Assembly: GCA_031554215.1 (NCBI GenBank)
Contig: JAVBKF010000119.1
Coordinates: 1-64,000, forward strand
Direction: 5' to 3'
DNA length: 64,000 nucleotides
Source: JAVBKE01 sp031554215
GTDB taxonomy: Bacteria > Bacillota > Bacilli > JARBTR01
Shown here: positions 52,196 through 62,041 of the stretch, one piece after another
Layout: every line of letters begins with the position of its first letter
Numbering within the stretch: the stretch's first letter is position 1
The notes under the pieces: generated by a model
Told to the model about the DNA's origin: nothing
What the model saw: only the letters and a program-made list of their open reading frames with translations
Databases searched by the model: none
Translations under genes and position numbers: made by a program

Positions 52196-52948
52196 CTAGT
52201 CAAGCACCAATCCAACAGGACAATGGTCACTGCCGTAAACCTCAGCATAAATACTAGCCTCAGAAATCTGCCCCTTCAAACGTTCGGAAATTACAAAGTA
52301 ATCAATCCGCCAACCGACATTTCGCTCACGGACACCTGGCATGTAAGACCACCATGAATAACAGTCTTCCCGGTCAGGATAAAAACTACGGAAACTATCA
52401 ACAAATCCGCTCGCCAGCAATTCAGTCATCTTCCCACGTTCTTCAGTTGTAAATCCAGCATTGCCGTGGTTTGATTTAAAGTTCTTAATATCCAGTTCCT
52501 GGTGTGCAACATTGAGGTCTCCGCACAAAATAACAGGCTTCATTTGATCTAGTTCCAGCAAATATTGACGGAAATCATCTTCCCAAGTCATTCGGTAGGG
52601 AAGACGAGACAGATCACGTTTCACATTAGGTGTATAGCAATTGACAAGGAAGAAATCCTTATACTCAAGCGTAATCACGCGTCCCTCATGGTCATGTTCC
52701 TCAATCCCAAGTCCATAAGTCGCACTAATCGGTTCGGCCTTTGTAAAAATGGCAGTACCAGAATAACCTTTCTTATCAGCGCTATTCCAATATTCATGAT
52801 AGCCAGCAAGATCGATTTCTGCCTGCCCCTGCATCATCTTAATCTCTTGCAAACAAACGATATCAGCATCCATCGTTTGAAAGAAATCCATAAACCCTTT
52901 ATTCAAACAAGCCCTGAGCCCGTTCACATTCCATGAAATTAATTTCAC
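52196..52948 (-). CDS. exoA: Exodeoxyribonuclease III / AP endonuclease
   Basis: This 250-residue EEP-superfamily enzyme cuts abasic sites and degrades 3' ends in base excision repair. It has LISWNVNGLRAC, CLQEIKMM, CGDLNVAHQELDIKN, WSYMPGVRERNVGWRIDYF and the catalytic SDHCPVGL at the C-terminus. The GTG start has TAGGGA upstream. It is the third repair-related gene within 3 kb. Confidence 0.95.
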   Translation of the reverse strand: MKLISWNVNGLRACLNKGFMDFFQTMDADIVCLQEIKMMQGQAEIDLAGYHEYWNSADKKGYSGTAIFTKAEPISATYGLGIEEHDHEGRVITLEYKDFFLVNCYTPNVKRDLSRLPYRMTWEDDFRQYLLELDQMKPVILCGDLNVAHQELDIKNFKSNHGNAGFTTEERGKMTELLASGFVDSFRSFYPDREDCYSWWSYMPGVRERNVGWRIDYFVISERLKGQISEASIYAEVYGSDHCPVGLVLD

Positions 52949-53230
52949 TTTTATTCCCTACTTTCTTAATATTGCTATCCAAATCATAGCATTAGCTAGA
53001 GGGCGAGGCAAATACCATTTTATACACGATGTTGCTATTCAGCATAGAAGAATAGCAGTGCCTTACGAATGAAGTAGGCTACCCATCATGTAGCGGGCAG
53101 AACGCCAGTCTGAATCCATTATCCCAAAGCCTTGTTTAAGAACATTAAACAATTGTTGTAATATTCTAGTTGTTCATTCTAGCACCCCCCATCCTAGCAT
53201 AAGCTTACTTAACAATGATCTAGGGGGGAC

Positions 53231-54220
53231 ATGATGCTGGAAAATATCCTGAACACACTACCGCAAGTATTGCTGGATGGTATCACACTAGGTACTGTTT
53301 ATGCTGTGATTGCGATTGGCTACACACTCGTCTATGGTATTTTAGAACTGATTAACTTTGCTCACGGTGAAATATTTATGACAGGTGCCTTCATTGGGAC
53401 TGCTCTGCTACTTGTCTTCACATCAATTAGTGGTATTGCCGCCATTCCAACAATACTGATACTGATTTTTGTCATTATCCTGACTGCATTCTGTACAGGC
53501 CTTCTTGGTGTTGGAATTGAACGTGTTGCATACCGCCCGCTCAGAAAATCACCAAAACTGATCAGCCTGATCACTGCAATTGGTATCTCTTTCTTACTAC
53601 AAGATCTGATCCGTTTCATCACGGAGTATAAGAAAGGCAACTACATCTTGACCGGTCCAAACTTATTTAGTGGGCAAATTCCGATTTCATTCTCGAAAAT
53701 CACTAGCGTTTTCAATGATGCAACGCTAAAAACATCATTCCTACTCGTCCTCGTTTTTGCTGTCATCATGATGATTGGACTTGACCTGTTTGTCAATAAA
53801 ACAAGGTGGGGAATGGCAATGCGTGCAGTTGCACAGGACCGGGAAATGGCTTCGCTAATGTCGATTAATGTCAACAAAGTCATCTCATTAACATTTTTTA
53901 TTGGCTCATCACTTGGCGGGGCAACCGGTGTGCTTTTTGCAGTTCAATACGGGACAATTGACCCATATATTGGTTTTATCCTTGGCATGAAAGCCTTTAC
54001 AGCAGCGGTGCTTGGGGGCATTGGGAATATCCGTGGCGCGATGCTTGGTGGATTGATTCTTGGTGTTGTTGAAATGTTTGTGGCGGCAAACTTATCCATT
54101 CTCACCGATAATAATTTTGGTGCTGAGTATAAAGACGTATTTGCTTTTATTATCTTAATCCTAGTGCTCTTGTTTAAGCCTGAGGGAATCCTCGGCAAGG
54201 CACAACATGAGAAAGTGTAG
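53231..54220 (+). CDS. livH: Branched-chain amino acid ABC permease LivH
   Basis: This 329-residue inner permease with about 8 helices begins VLLDGITLGTVYAVIAIGYT and LVYGILELINFAHGEIFM, typical of LivH, and has the ATPase-contact region AFTAAVLGGIGNIRGAMLGG. It starts the livH-livM-livG-livF operon. GGGGGGAC lies before the ATG. Confidence 0.95.
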   Translation: MMLENILNTLPQVLLDGITLGTVYAVIAIGYTLVYGILELINFAHGEIFMTGAFIGTALLLVFTSISGIAAIPTILILIFVIILTAFCTGLLGVGIERVAYRPLRKSPKLISLITAIGISFLLQDLIRFITEYKKGNYILTGPNLFSGQIPISFSKITSVFNDATLKTSFLLVLVFAVIMMIGLDLFVNKTRWGMAMRAVAQDREMASLMSINVNKVISLTFFIGSSLGGATGVLFAVQYGTIDPYIGFILGMKAFTAAVLGGIGNIRGAMLGGLILGVVEMFVAANLSILTDNNFGAEYKDVFAFIILILVLLFKPEGILGKAQHEKV

Positions 54221-54229
54221 GTGGCCCGA

Positions 54230-55489
54230 ATGAAAAAGACAATCACCACACTACTGCAAGACCAAAAGAAACAAGTTTGGCTGACTGCTGCTTATATACT
54301 GCTGACTTTCCTTGGACTCGTCGTCGCGAGTACATCAGTCATCGCATTTCTGCTTTTTCTGATTTCACTACTATTTTTGCATTACCTAAAAATTGATGCT
54401 CGGCTCAAAATTGCCGCTTTTCTGCTGATTCTGGTCGTTCTGTTACCGTTTGCTGCAAGTCGGGGTGATTCCTACGAATCCTTCATGGATGTTGCGACGA
54501 TGGTCGGCATTTATATTTGTATGGGGCTTGGGCTTAATGTCGTCGTTGGTTTTGCTGGGCTTTTGGACCTCGGCTTTGTGGCATTCTTTGCAATTGGTGC
54601 TTATACATATGCGATTTTCACGACACCACAGGCTGCGAACTTTATTCATTTCATCGACTTTCCGCTCAGTGGCGCGATGTTCTGGCCATTTATCCTACTT
54701 GGTGGTCTAGTTGGCGCGCTAGCAGGTGTCCTGCTTGGAATTCCGGTATTGCGTGTTAAAGGGGACTATCTGGCTATCGTCACTTTGGGGTTTGGTGAAA
54801 TTATCCGGATTGTCTTTAACAACCTCGATAAGCCGGTCAACATTACCAATGGCGCTATGGGGATTTCCTCAATCAGTTCTCCCGTGTTATTTGGGACCCA
54901 TTTTGTATCGCCGAGCCAGTTTTACTACGTTGTCTTGGTGCTTATGTTACTGACTGTTTACGCTGTTCGCCAGTTAGAGTTTTCAAAAATTGGCCGTTCG
55001 TGGAAAGCGATTCGTGACAACGAAATTGCTGCACAAGCCGTTGGCATCAACTTGCTCAGAACAAAGCTACTAGCTTTTGCAGTCGGTGCCTTTTTCTCGG
55101 GGATGATGGGCGTAGTCTTTGCTGCTAAGCAGGGATTTGTTGACCCGACAAGTTTCACCTTTAACGAATCGATTATGATTCTGGTAATTGTTGTACTTGG
55201 CGGGATGGGCAGCATTCCAGGCGTAATCTTTGGTGCAGCGATGATGACTATTTTGAATCTACAAGTGCTAACGGAGGTAACCAATTGGCTTGGAGATATT
55301 TCTAGCATGGCAAATTTTCAGATTCCGCAGGCACTGTCCCCTGATAAATTGCAGAAATTTATCTTTGGGCTTGCATTAATATTAATTGCACTCTTTAAAC
55401 CAAAGGGACTGATTCCTTCAAAGAACCGTTTGCATAAAAAACTACCAGAAACAAAAACGAGTAACCAAAAAGGAGGGCGGGCACTATGA
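54230..55489 (+). CDS. livM: Branched-chain amino acid ABC permease LivM
   Basis: This 419-residue permease with about 10 helices has GLNVVVGFAGLLDLGFVAFF and GGMGSIPGVIFGAAMM, both typical of LivM. ATG at 54230 with AGGTGG 5 nt upstream is preferred over the GTG three codons earlier. The stop overlaps livG (ATGA), showing translational coupling. Confidence 0.94.
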   Translation: MKKTITTLLQDQKKQVWLTAAYILLTFLGLVVASTSVIAFLLFLISLLFLHYLKIDARLKIAAFLLILVVLLPFAASRGDSYESFMDVATMVGIYICMGLGLNVVVGFAGLLDLGFVAFFAIGAYTYAIFTTPQAANFIHFIDFPLSGAMFWPFILLGGLVGALAGVLLGIPVLRVKGDYLAIVTLGFGEIIRIVFNNLDKPVNITNGAMGISSISSPVLFGTHFVSPSQFYYVVLVLMLLTVYAVRQLEFSKIGRSWKAIRDNEIAAQAVGINLLRTKLLAFAVGAFFSGMMGVVFAAKQGFVDPTSFTFNESIMILVIVVLGGMGSIPGVIFGAAMMTILNLQVLTEVTNWLGDISSMANFQIPQALSPDKLQKFIFGLALILIALFKPKGLIPSKNRLHKKLPETKTSNQKGGRAL

Positions 55490-56262
55490 CACTCCTTGAA
55501 GTCAAAGCACTGACAAAGAAATTTGGCGGACTAACCGCAATTGATGCTGTATCACTCACAATCGAAGCTGGCAAAATTACAGCAGTCATCGGCCCTAATG
55601 GTGCAGGAAAAACAACTTTCTTCAATATGATCACTGGACTTTACCAAGCAACATCGGGCACTATTTATCTTGACGGTGAGTTGCTTCATAAATGTAAGCC
55701 GGATCAACTATCAAGGCGCGGTATTGCTAGGACGTTTCAGAATATTCGTTTGTTTTCTGAGCTAAGTGTACTCGATAACGTACTGACCGCCTTTCATACG
55801 CATCTGAAGGCCAATCTATTTTCGGTACTAGTGCAATTACCAAAGATGAGGAATGAAGAAAAGAACGCTATACTGGAAGCCTACCACTTGCTTGAATACG
55901 TAGGGCTAGGGGCATTTGCCAATGAAACAGCGATGAACCTCAGCTATGGTGCCAAACGAAAACTAGAGATTGCCCGGGCACTGGCAACAAAACCAACATT
56001 ATTACTACTCGATGAACCGGCAGCAGGGATGAATCCAAAAGAAACCACGCAACTCACAGGGTTAATCAAAAAAATTAGAGAAGATTTTGACCTATCCATT
56101 GTATTGATTGAGCACGATATGCGGCTTGTTATGGATATCTCAGAACAAATATATGTGCTTGATCATGGGGTGAAGATTGCCGAAGGAACCCCATTTGAAG
56201 TGAAGAATAATCCCAAGGTAATTGAAGCCTATCTTGGTTCAGGTTCAGTGAAGGAGGAATGA
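55486..56262 (+). CDS. livG: Branched-chain amino acid ABC ATPase LivG
   Basis: This 258-residue ABC ATPase has Walker A GPNGAGKTTF, signature NLSYGAKRKLEIARALATKP (the LSYG variant common in LivG), Walker B LLLLDEPAAGMNP, H-loop IEHDM and the C-terminal BCA_ABC_TP_C tail. It powers LivHM together with LivF. Confidence 0.95.
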   Translation: MTLLEVKALTKKFGGLTAIDAVSLTIEAGKITAVIGPNGAGKTTFFNMITGLYQATSGTIYLDGELLHKCKPDQLSRRGIARTFQNIRLFSELSVLDNVLTAFHTHLKANLFSVLVQLPKMRNEEKNAILEAYHLLEYVGLGAFANETAMNLSYGAKRKLEIARALATKPTLLLLDEPAAGMNPKETTQLTGLIKKIREDFDLSIVLIEHDMRLVMDISEQIYVLDHGVKIAEGTPFEVKNNPKVIEAYLGSGSVKEE

Positions 56263-56263
56263 C

Positions 56264-56971
56264 ATGCGTTTACTAAACGTTGCTAATATAGACGTATCTT
56301 ACGGTGGAGTCAGTGCGATTCGTGGTACTTCATTTCACGTAGATCAGGGTGAGATTGTTAGTTTGATCGGCAGTAATGGGGCAGGGAAATCAACGATCCT
56401 CAAATCAATTAGTGGTCTTGTAACCCCTGATGCTGGGACAATTAGTCTTGAGGGAAAAGAAATCCAGACGGTTGCGCCACATGCTCGAACAACACTGGGC
56501 ATTGCTCATGTACCAGAAGGAAGAAGAATATTTCCAAAACTAACTGTCAAAGAAAACCTGCTGATGGGTGGCTTTACAATTCGTAGTAAAGAGCTCATGA
56601 ATGAGCGGCTTGAAATGGTATACCAGTACTTCCCGAAGTTACAAACAAGGCTAGAACAAAAGGGAGGGACTATGAGTGGGGGCGAGCAGCAAATGCTTGC
56701 CATTGGCAGAGCCCTGATGATGAATCCAAAATTACTGATGCTCGATGAACCATCTATGGGTTTAGCACCAATCATTGTTGAACAGATTTTTCATATTATC
56801 AAACGGCTTAACCATGAAGGAACAACGATCTTCCTTGTTGAGCAAAACGCTTACCAAGCACTGCAGATTGCTCATCGCGGTTATGTATTACAAAGCGGTG
56901 AATTGATCCTGTCTGGGACGGGAGCAGAATTATTGAAAAACGAACAAGTACGTGAGGCGTACCTAGCGTAA
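56264..56971 (+). CDS. livF: Branched-chain amino acid ABC ATPase LivF
   Basis: This 235-residue ABC ATPase has Walker A GSNGAGKSTI, HVPEGRRIFPKLTVKENLLM, signature MSGGEQQMLAIGRALM, Walker B LLMLDEPSMGLAP and LVEQNAYQALQIAHRGYVLQ, all typical of LivF. The start follows the livG stop by one base. GAAGGAGGA precedes it. It is the last gene of the operon. Confidence 0.95.
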   Translation: MRLLNVANIDVSYGGVSAIRGTSFHVDQGEIVSLIGSNGAGKSTILKSISGLVTPDAGTISLEGKEIQTVAPHARTTLGIAHVPEGRRIFPKLTVKENLLMGGFTIRSKELMNERLEMVYQYFPKLQTRLEQKGGTMSGGEQQMLAIGRALMMNPKLLMLDEPSMGLAPIIVEQIFHIIKRLNHEGTTIFLVEQNAYQALQIAHRGYVLQSGELILSGTGAELLKNEQVREAYLA

Positions 56972-56986
56972 ACAATTTGATGAAAG

Positions 56987-57048
56987 AAAAAAGTGAAACA
57001 TCTCGAAGCTAAACTGGATTTCCAGTGGCCAACAAGTTTCACTTTTTT
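56987..57048. terminator. Bidirectional terminator after livF
   Basis: AAAAAAGTGAAAC / GTTTCACTTTTTT (13 bp) encloses a second small hairpin ACTGG / CCAGT. It serves livF and the convergent ABC exporter. Confidence 0.8.
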
Positions 57049-57076
57049 ATTTGTCCAATTATAAAGGCTGAACCGA

Positions 57077-58834
57077 TTAAGTACCTAGTTGTTGAATCTG
57101 GAATAACCGATAATAAGCACCTTGCTTTTCCATCAGTTCGTGGTGTGTGCCAATCTCCGTGATTTCACCATGCTCAATCATCGCAATTCGGTCGGCATGG
57201 GTAATCGTTGACAGTCTGTGTGCAACGATAAAAGTCGTCCGATTCTTGGAGAGTTTAATAATTGATTCCTGAATCAAATGCTCGCTTTCTAAATCAAGTG
57301 CTGAGGTAGCCTCGTCCAAAATTAATATCGGTGGGTTTTTCAAGAAAACGCGGGCAATTGAAATCCGTTGTTTCTGTCCGCCCGATAACTTGACGCCACG
57401 TTCGCCGACGAGTGTCGCGTAGCCTTCTGGTAACGCAGCAATGAATGCTTCCGCATTGGCCTGTTTAACGGCTGCTTCTACTTCTGCAAAACTAGCCTCA
57501 GGCTTACCAATCAAAATATTGGAATGGACGGAGTCGCTGAACAAAATACTATCTTGAAACACAACACCTATATTATCCCGTAATGAGTGAATCGTTACAT
57601 CGCGAATATCTTGTCCATCCAGTAGAATGCTACCGCCCGAAATATCATAGAACCGGGGGAGTAGTCCGACTAGAGAGGACTTTCCGCCACCACTCATCCC
57701 AACTAAGGCAATCGTTTCGCCACGTTTGACATCGAGATTAATATTTTTTAGCGCATAACGATCATCATCGTAATACGAGAAGTAGACATTTTTAAAGGAA
57801 ATATCCCCATGAACGGCCGTGCAATCTTTGGCACCTTCCCGGTCATCAATATCGTACTTTTCATCAAACAGTTCAAAGACTCGGTCCATTGAAGCAAATG
57901 ATTGTGTCAACGTGGTTGATGAATTGACTAGACGACGTAGTGGATCGTACAGACGGTCGATATAAGCAATAAATGCCACCATCGTACCGAGTGATAACTG
58001 ACCATTAATGACTTGAAAACTACAATAAAAAATAACCACAAGTGGTGCGATGTCTGTGATCGTATTGACGATTGCAAATGATTTGGCGTTCCAACGCGTT
58101 TGATCAAGTGCTTTCTCCATGAAATTGACATTAGTCTTATCAAAATTCTTCTGTTCATGCGCTTCAATAGCAAAACTCTTGATGACAGATACACCTTGAA
58201 TTTTCTCATGAAGATACCCCTGCATCTCGGCCAGTGCCTGTGACCGGCGTTTCGTCAGGGTCCGCAGTCTTCCAAAAAAATAGCGAACCGAAATGGCGTA
58301 TAGTGGCAATAATATGAGTGAAATCATTGTCAGTTTGACATTGAGAGACAGCATAATAAGGATGACAAAGAATATAGTAGCGATATCAAGCCACAAATTC
58401 ATTAGACCAGTGATCACAAAATCCTTCGTTAATTCCACATCATTAATCATCCGTGAAATGACTTCACCAACTTTAGCATTGGCATAGTACTTAAAGCTCA
58501 GTTTCTGTAAATGCGAATAAAGTTTTGTTCGTATATCTACTAAGATTCTTGTTGCGGTCCATTGGGCGAAATACTGCCTGAAATACTCAACGGGTGGACG
58601 GATAACCATGTAGATGATAAACATTAGCCCCATAATCAGAAAGAGCTGATGAAATTTCTCATCTTGCGAAAGCTGACCATTCCCAATGATATCATCAATA
58701 ATATATTTGAGCATAAGCGGCATGACTAAAGGAATAGCAAACTTAATCAATCCGATAAAAATCGTGCCGACAATGCGCCATTTATACGGTTTTACAAATT
58801 TTAAATAACGTTTAACTGAATCCAAACACATCAC
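57077..58834 (-). CDS. ABC exporter half-transporter (permease-ATPase fusion)
   Basis: This 585-residue protein has six membrane helices (about 15-310) followed by an ATPase with Walker [12 protein letters not shown]-loop [12 protein letters not shown], signature [20 protein letters not shown], Walker [12 protein letters not shown] and H-loop VAHRLSTI. It is an MsbA/BmrA-type multidrug or lipid exporter, acting as a homodimer because no partner gene is adjacent. The start is GTG at 58834 or ATG at 58831; the ribosome binding site is weak. The substrate is unknown. Confidence 0.93.
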   Translation of the reverse strand: MMCLDSVKRYLKFVKPYKWRIVGTIFIGLIKFAIPLVMPLMLKYIIDDIIGNGQLSQDEKFHQLFLIMGLMFIIYMVIRPPVEYFRQYFAQWTATRILVDIRTKLYSHLQKLSFKYYANAKVGEVISRMINDVELTKDFVITGLMNLWLDIATIFFVILIMLSLNVKLTMISLILLPLYAISVRYFFGRLRTLTKRRSQALAEMQGYLHEKIQGVSVIKSFAIEAHEQKNFDKTNVNFMEKALDQTRWNAKSFAIVNTITDIAPLVVIFYCSFQVINGQLSLGTMVAFIAYIDRLYDPLRRLVNSSTTLTQSFASMDRVFELFDEKYDIDDREGAKDCTAVHGDISFKNVYFSYYDDDRYALKNINLDVKRGETIALVGMSGGGKSSLVGLLPRFYDISGGSILLDGQDIRDVTIHSLRDNIGVVFQDSILFSDSVHSNILIGKPEASFAEVEAAVKQANAEAFIAALPEGYATLVGERGVKLSGGQKQRISIARVFLKNPPILILDEATSALDLESEHLIQESIIKLSKNRTTFIVAHRLSTITHADRIAMIEHGEITEIGTHHELMEKQGAYYRLFQIQQLGT

Positions 58835-58883
58835 TCATTTTTAAGGCAAGGAATCCTGCTAGAATTTTTGTGATTGTTGATTT

Positions 58884-59432
58884 TTACAACAATCTTGATC
58901 TTTTTTTCCGGACCAAATTATTATACTTGCGGTGCCAATTCTGAACAAAACCTGGGGCAAAAGGCCCTTTTCGTGTTTCAATCCAATGAATTAACAGCTC
59001 CATATTCTGACGAAGGATATGGTCAATACTATCTGGATACTGCATCAGTTCCATATGTAGGGCGTATTCATCTTCATCTAAAATAGCATATGACATATCA
59101 GGGAACACTTTGATATCTAGGTCGTAATCAATATACTTAACGGTGCCTTCATTATAAATGAAGGGCGAACTGAGATTGCAGTAGTAGTAAATACCGTCTT
59201 CCCGCAGCATTCCGATGACATTAAACCAGTTTTGGTAGTGGAAATAGCAAATGGCGGGTTCTCTTGTCCACCAAGTTCGACCATCCGATTCAGTCACAAG
59301 CGTGCGCTCGTTTCCGCCAATAATAATATATTGTGAGGCCTTCAAAGTGGTTGATTCTTGCCATGCTCGATGAATATGTCCATTGTGCTTGTAGCTGTGT
59401 ATCTGAAACTTATCTCCTTCTTTAGGAATCAT
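58884..59432 (-). CDS. DUF402 nucleoside tri/diphosphate phosphatase (Ntdp)
   Basis: This 182-residue protein has [40 protein letters not shown] with the metal-binding acidic cluster, and DEDEYALH, all typical of the DUF402 / Ntdp family (B. subtilis YgaC, S. aureus Sa1684), which hydrolyses nucleoside di- and triphosphates. ATG at 59432 with TAGGT upstream is preferred over a GTG six codons earlier. It lies 50 nt upstream of the ABC exporter on the same strand. Confidence 0.9.
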   Translation of the reverse strand: MIPKEGDKFQIHSYKHNGHIHRAWQESTTLKASQYIIIGGNERTLVTESDGRTWWTREPAICYFHYQNWFNVIGMLREDGIYYYCNLSSPFIYNEGTVKYIDYDLDIKVFPDMSYAILDEDEYALHMELMQYPDSIDHILRQNMELLIHWIETRKGPFAPGFVQNWHRKYNNLVRKKRSRLL

Positions 59433-59631
59433 TTTTGAACCTACTTTCACCTAGTGCAAACTAACTCATGTATATAGTCCTACTTATTATACCTTATTTG
59501 AAGATAAAATAAATCAAATATGTGTCTGGGTTAGTCTAAAGGACTAAAGATGAAACTGAAAAATAGCACGTTGTCTTTAGAAATTATGTGCTAGGGTGCC
59601 TGGCTACAATGAATGATCTAATAATAGACAA

Positions 59632-59665
59632 GAAAAAAACCTGCTCTTATACAAGCAAGAGCAGG
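59632..59665 (-). terminator. Terminator of the small spore protein gene
   Basis: Stem CCTGCTCTT / AAGAGCAGG with an 8-nt loop, followed on the minus strand by seven T. Confidence 0.8.
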
Positions 59666-59686
59666 CGCGTTTCACAATTTAATTGA

Positions 59687-59830
59687 TTAATTATTTTTTC
59701 CGTTTTGTTTTTGTTTTTGGACAGCATTTTCAGAAGCAAACTCTGTTCCAAAACCAGATTGCTGGGTATTTGGTGTTTTCGCAGCAGAGCTTTTTCCTTG
59801 TTTAGCGTCTGTTTTCTTTGATTTAGCCAC
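59687..59830 (-). CDS. sspE: Gamma-type small acid-soluble spore protein
   Basis: This 47-residue Lys/Gln/Asn-rich protein contains SGFGTEFASENAVQKQKQNG, the diagnostic GFGTEFASE repeat of gamma-type SASP (SspE), here in one copy instead of the two of B. subtilis. The GTG start has GGAGGTGA upstream. SASP-gamma is an amino acid store degraded during germination; it is made in the forespore under sigma-G. Its presence shows that the organism, or its recent ancestor, forms endospores. A terminator follows. Confidence 0.9.
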   Translation of the reverse strand: MAKSKKTDAKQGKSSAAKTPNTQQSGFGTEFASENAVQKQKQNGKNN

Positions 59831-59990
59831 TTTAAATCACCTCCACAACGATTAATATAACCAAGGTTGATTCCGGTAATGCATGAAAAAACGAACTCCC
59901 TTTATTTCTCAATTTTGGTGAGCGAATGAAGCACGGTTGTAGGGAAAATAATAGAGAGGTACGGAACATTAAAAGTAACGGAGGGACAAA

Positions 59991-60146
59991 ATGTCTAAGG
60001 ATAAAGGAAAGAATAATGATCAGTATCAAAGTGAACTACTGCAACAGCACTCCAATCGAAAGAATTTATATAATCAAGTGAATGGAGAGACACAGGCTAA
60101 TCAGACAGACCAAAAGACGAAGTTGCATAAAAAACGGGGCGGATAA
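59991..60146 (+). CDS. Small hydrophilic protein, possibly spore-related
   Basis: This 51-residue Lys/Gln/Asn-rich protein begins MSKDKGKNNDQYQSELLQQH and contains QVNGETQ, which recalls the SQVNGxTQ motif of the small Bacillus protein YpzG. GGAGGG stands before the ATG. It is divergent from the SASP gene and similar in composition, so a spore role is likely but not shown. Confidence 0.6.
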   Translation: MSKDKGKNNDQYQSELLQQHSNRKNLYNQVNGETQANQTDQKTKLHKKRGG

Positions 60147-60460
60147 TGGCTGGCTGCGGTAGCGCACTTTTGTTTTGAATGCAGCTCATTGTTCAATAAG
60201 TGTTATAGGCCCAAAGGACTTTCAGGCTAGGACCTGAAATTTGTGTGTAACTAGCAGGCAAATGAAGTTATAGTGATAAGAATACCCCAGCATTTCGCAG
60301 TGCTGGGGTGATTTACTTATTCTCTTTATAAAGATCTATGATTTGTATTTCCAGATACTCGTGGATTGTGGTCTCTTATGAATACCTATTACGTGATTGA
60401 TTTGAAACATTACCTGTGTATGTTGACTAGGCTTTTAAAGTGAAAACGCATGTTGGATCC
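60147..60460. other. Intergenic with a hairpin
   Basis: Contains the hairpin ACCCCAGCA / TGCTGGGGT at 60284-60309. It has no proper T run on either strand but is the only candidate terminator for the convergent genes on each side. Confidence 0.45.
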
Positions 60461-61882
60461 TTATTTATCAAAGGAGGCAAGTGCGGCTTTTAATTGCAAA
60501 TCATTTTGCTCATCTTTAATTTTTTTAATAATATTTGCTTGCATTTTTTCAGCCGTTTTCTGATCAACAACACCAGTGACAGTTAATGCTTCATTTCGTT
60601 GAAAAGCCTTAACAGCCGTTTCAGTTTGATCATCGAAATAGCCGTCGTTACGTCCCGGTGCAAAGCCATTAGCAATCAGGCTTTCTTGAGCTAATTGCAC
60701 CTGGTCTGAGTTATCATTCACCTTTAATGTTTGAGTCAATTGGAGTGGATGTAGGCTAAAGTAAGCAGGTTGGTGCACTACGATTTCTGGTGTAATGCCT
60801 TTTTTGTGAATCCAAGTTCCATTCGGAGTAAGCCATTTGAAAAAGGTCATCTTGATTTCACTACCATCTCCAAGAGATACGGCTTGTTGAACTGTTCCTT
60901 TACCAAAACTTTTTTCACCAATCAATGAATAGCCACCTGCTTCATCCATTGCAGCAGCAAGAATCTCTGCAGCAGAGGCACTTCCTTCATTTATTAGCAC
61001 AGTAATCGGGTAGTTTTTTTCTTTTTTCAATTTTGTCCGAAAAGCTTCTGTTTTGCCATTGCGATCCTGTATTTGAATATAAGGCTGATCCCCGGGAATG
61101 AAATTTCCAAGGACACTTTCAACACTAGAAAGTAGACCGCCTGGGTTTCCTCTGACATCAATAATAAGTCCCTTAATATGCTTCATTTCAAGTGCAGTAA
61201 GTGTTTTTTTAAAGTCATCAGCCGTTTTCTCGCTAAATTGTGTGATTTCAATATAGCCAATGCTTTTACCATCTGATTTCTTCACAGCAGAGTGAATCGT
61301 TTCAATCGGAATTTCTTTTCTTTCAATGTTAAAAATCACAGGTTCTGTGCTACCAGCTCTGAGGATACCAATTTTCACATCAGTGCCACTTTTCCCGCGA
61401 ATTTTGGCTACAACATCGTTGACTGTCATCCCAATGGTACTTTTCCCATTCACTGATACAATTTGATCATGGGGAAGTAAACCAGCCTTTTCTGAAGGTG
61501 AGTTTTTGAAAGGGGAGACGATGACAATCTTGCCATCCGAATCACTAATCTCAGCGCCAATTCCCTGAAAAGTAGAATCCAGTGCTTCCTCAAACTGAGT
61601 GGTTGCTTCTTTATCAAAGTAGACTGAGTAAGGATCTTTCAGTTCTGCAAGCATTCCTTTGATAGCACCTTCAGTTAAGCGTTGCTTGTCCACTTTTTCA
61701 ACATAATTTCCGACAATCAACTCATATGCACGTGTGATTTTGTCATATTGCTTATTGTGAACTGGTTTTGCCGTCGTTGGTTGTTCACCAACATGCGAAA
61801 ATCCCCACCAAGCACCTGCTGTCATTGAAATTAATAATCCGAAAATTGCACAAAAACTCCAAACCCAAACCTTTTTCATCAT
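60461..61882 (-). CDS. ctpB: CtpB-like S41 processing protease
   Basis: This 473-residue protein has a membrane signal anchor (about 5-25), a PDZ domain (about 90-180, GIGAEISDSDGKIVIVSPFK), an S41 peptidase with the nucleophile Ser in NEGSASAAEILAAAM and the catalytic Lys in GEKSFGKGTVQ, and a C-terminal PG_binding_1 domain. ATG at 61882 with AGGAGGA is preferred over an upstream start without a site. B. subtilis CtpB cleaves SpoIVFA in the sigma-K checkpoint; CtpA-type paralogues act in the envelope. Its place next to ftsX and an M23 hydrolase fits the Bacilli cluster. Confidence 0.93.
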   Translation of the reverse strand: MMKKVWVWSFCAIFGLLISMTAGAWWGFSHVGEQPTTAKPVHNKQYDKITRAYELIVGNYVEKVDKQRLTEGAIKGMLAELKDPYSVYFDKEATTQFEEALDSTFQGIGAEISDSDGKIVIVSPFKNSPSEKAGLLPHDQIVSVNGKSTIGMTVNDVVAKIRGKSGTDVKIGILRAGSTEPVIFNIERKEIPIETIHSAVKKSDGKSIGYIEITQFSEKTADDFKKTLTALEMKHIKGLIIDVRGNPGGLLSSVESVLGNFIPGDQPYIQIQDRNGKTEAFRTKLKKEKNYPITVLINEGSASAAEILAAAMDEAGGYSLIGEKSFGKGTVQQAVSLGDGSEIKMTFFKWLTPNGTWIHKKGITPEIVVHQPAYFSLHPLQLTQTLKVNDNSDQVQLAQESLIANGFAPGRNDGYFDDQTETAVKAFQRNEALTVTGVVDQKTAEKMQANIIKKIKDEQNDLQLKAALASFDK

Positions 61883-61991
61883 TAAGTCCTCCTGGTGTAC
61901 GACTGCCTTTTTCACTGAGTAGAAACATTGACAGGCTATCTGTCTATTTCTATCATCTTATGAGTGCGTGGACAAACTTATGAATATGCAC

Positions 61992-62023
61992 AAAAAAACA
62001 CACAAGCGTTGCAACTTGTGTGT
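61992..62023 (-). terminator. Terminator after the M23 hydrolase gene
   Basis: Stem ACACACAAG / CTTGTGTGT with an 8-nt loop; read on the minus strand it is followed by seven T. It separates the M23 gene from ctpB. Confidence 0.8.
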
Positions 62024-62041
62024 TTGCGTTGAATATGACTG

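Noticed and set aside
60284..60309. Intrinsic terminator at the GC-rich hairpin
   Set aside because: Good stem but no T run on either strand, so it is noted as a hairpin only.
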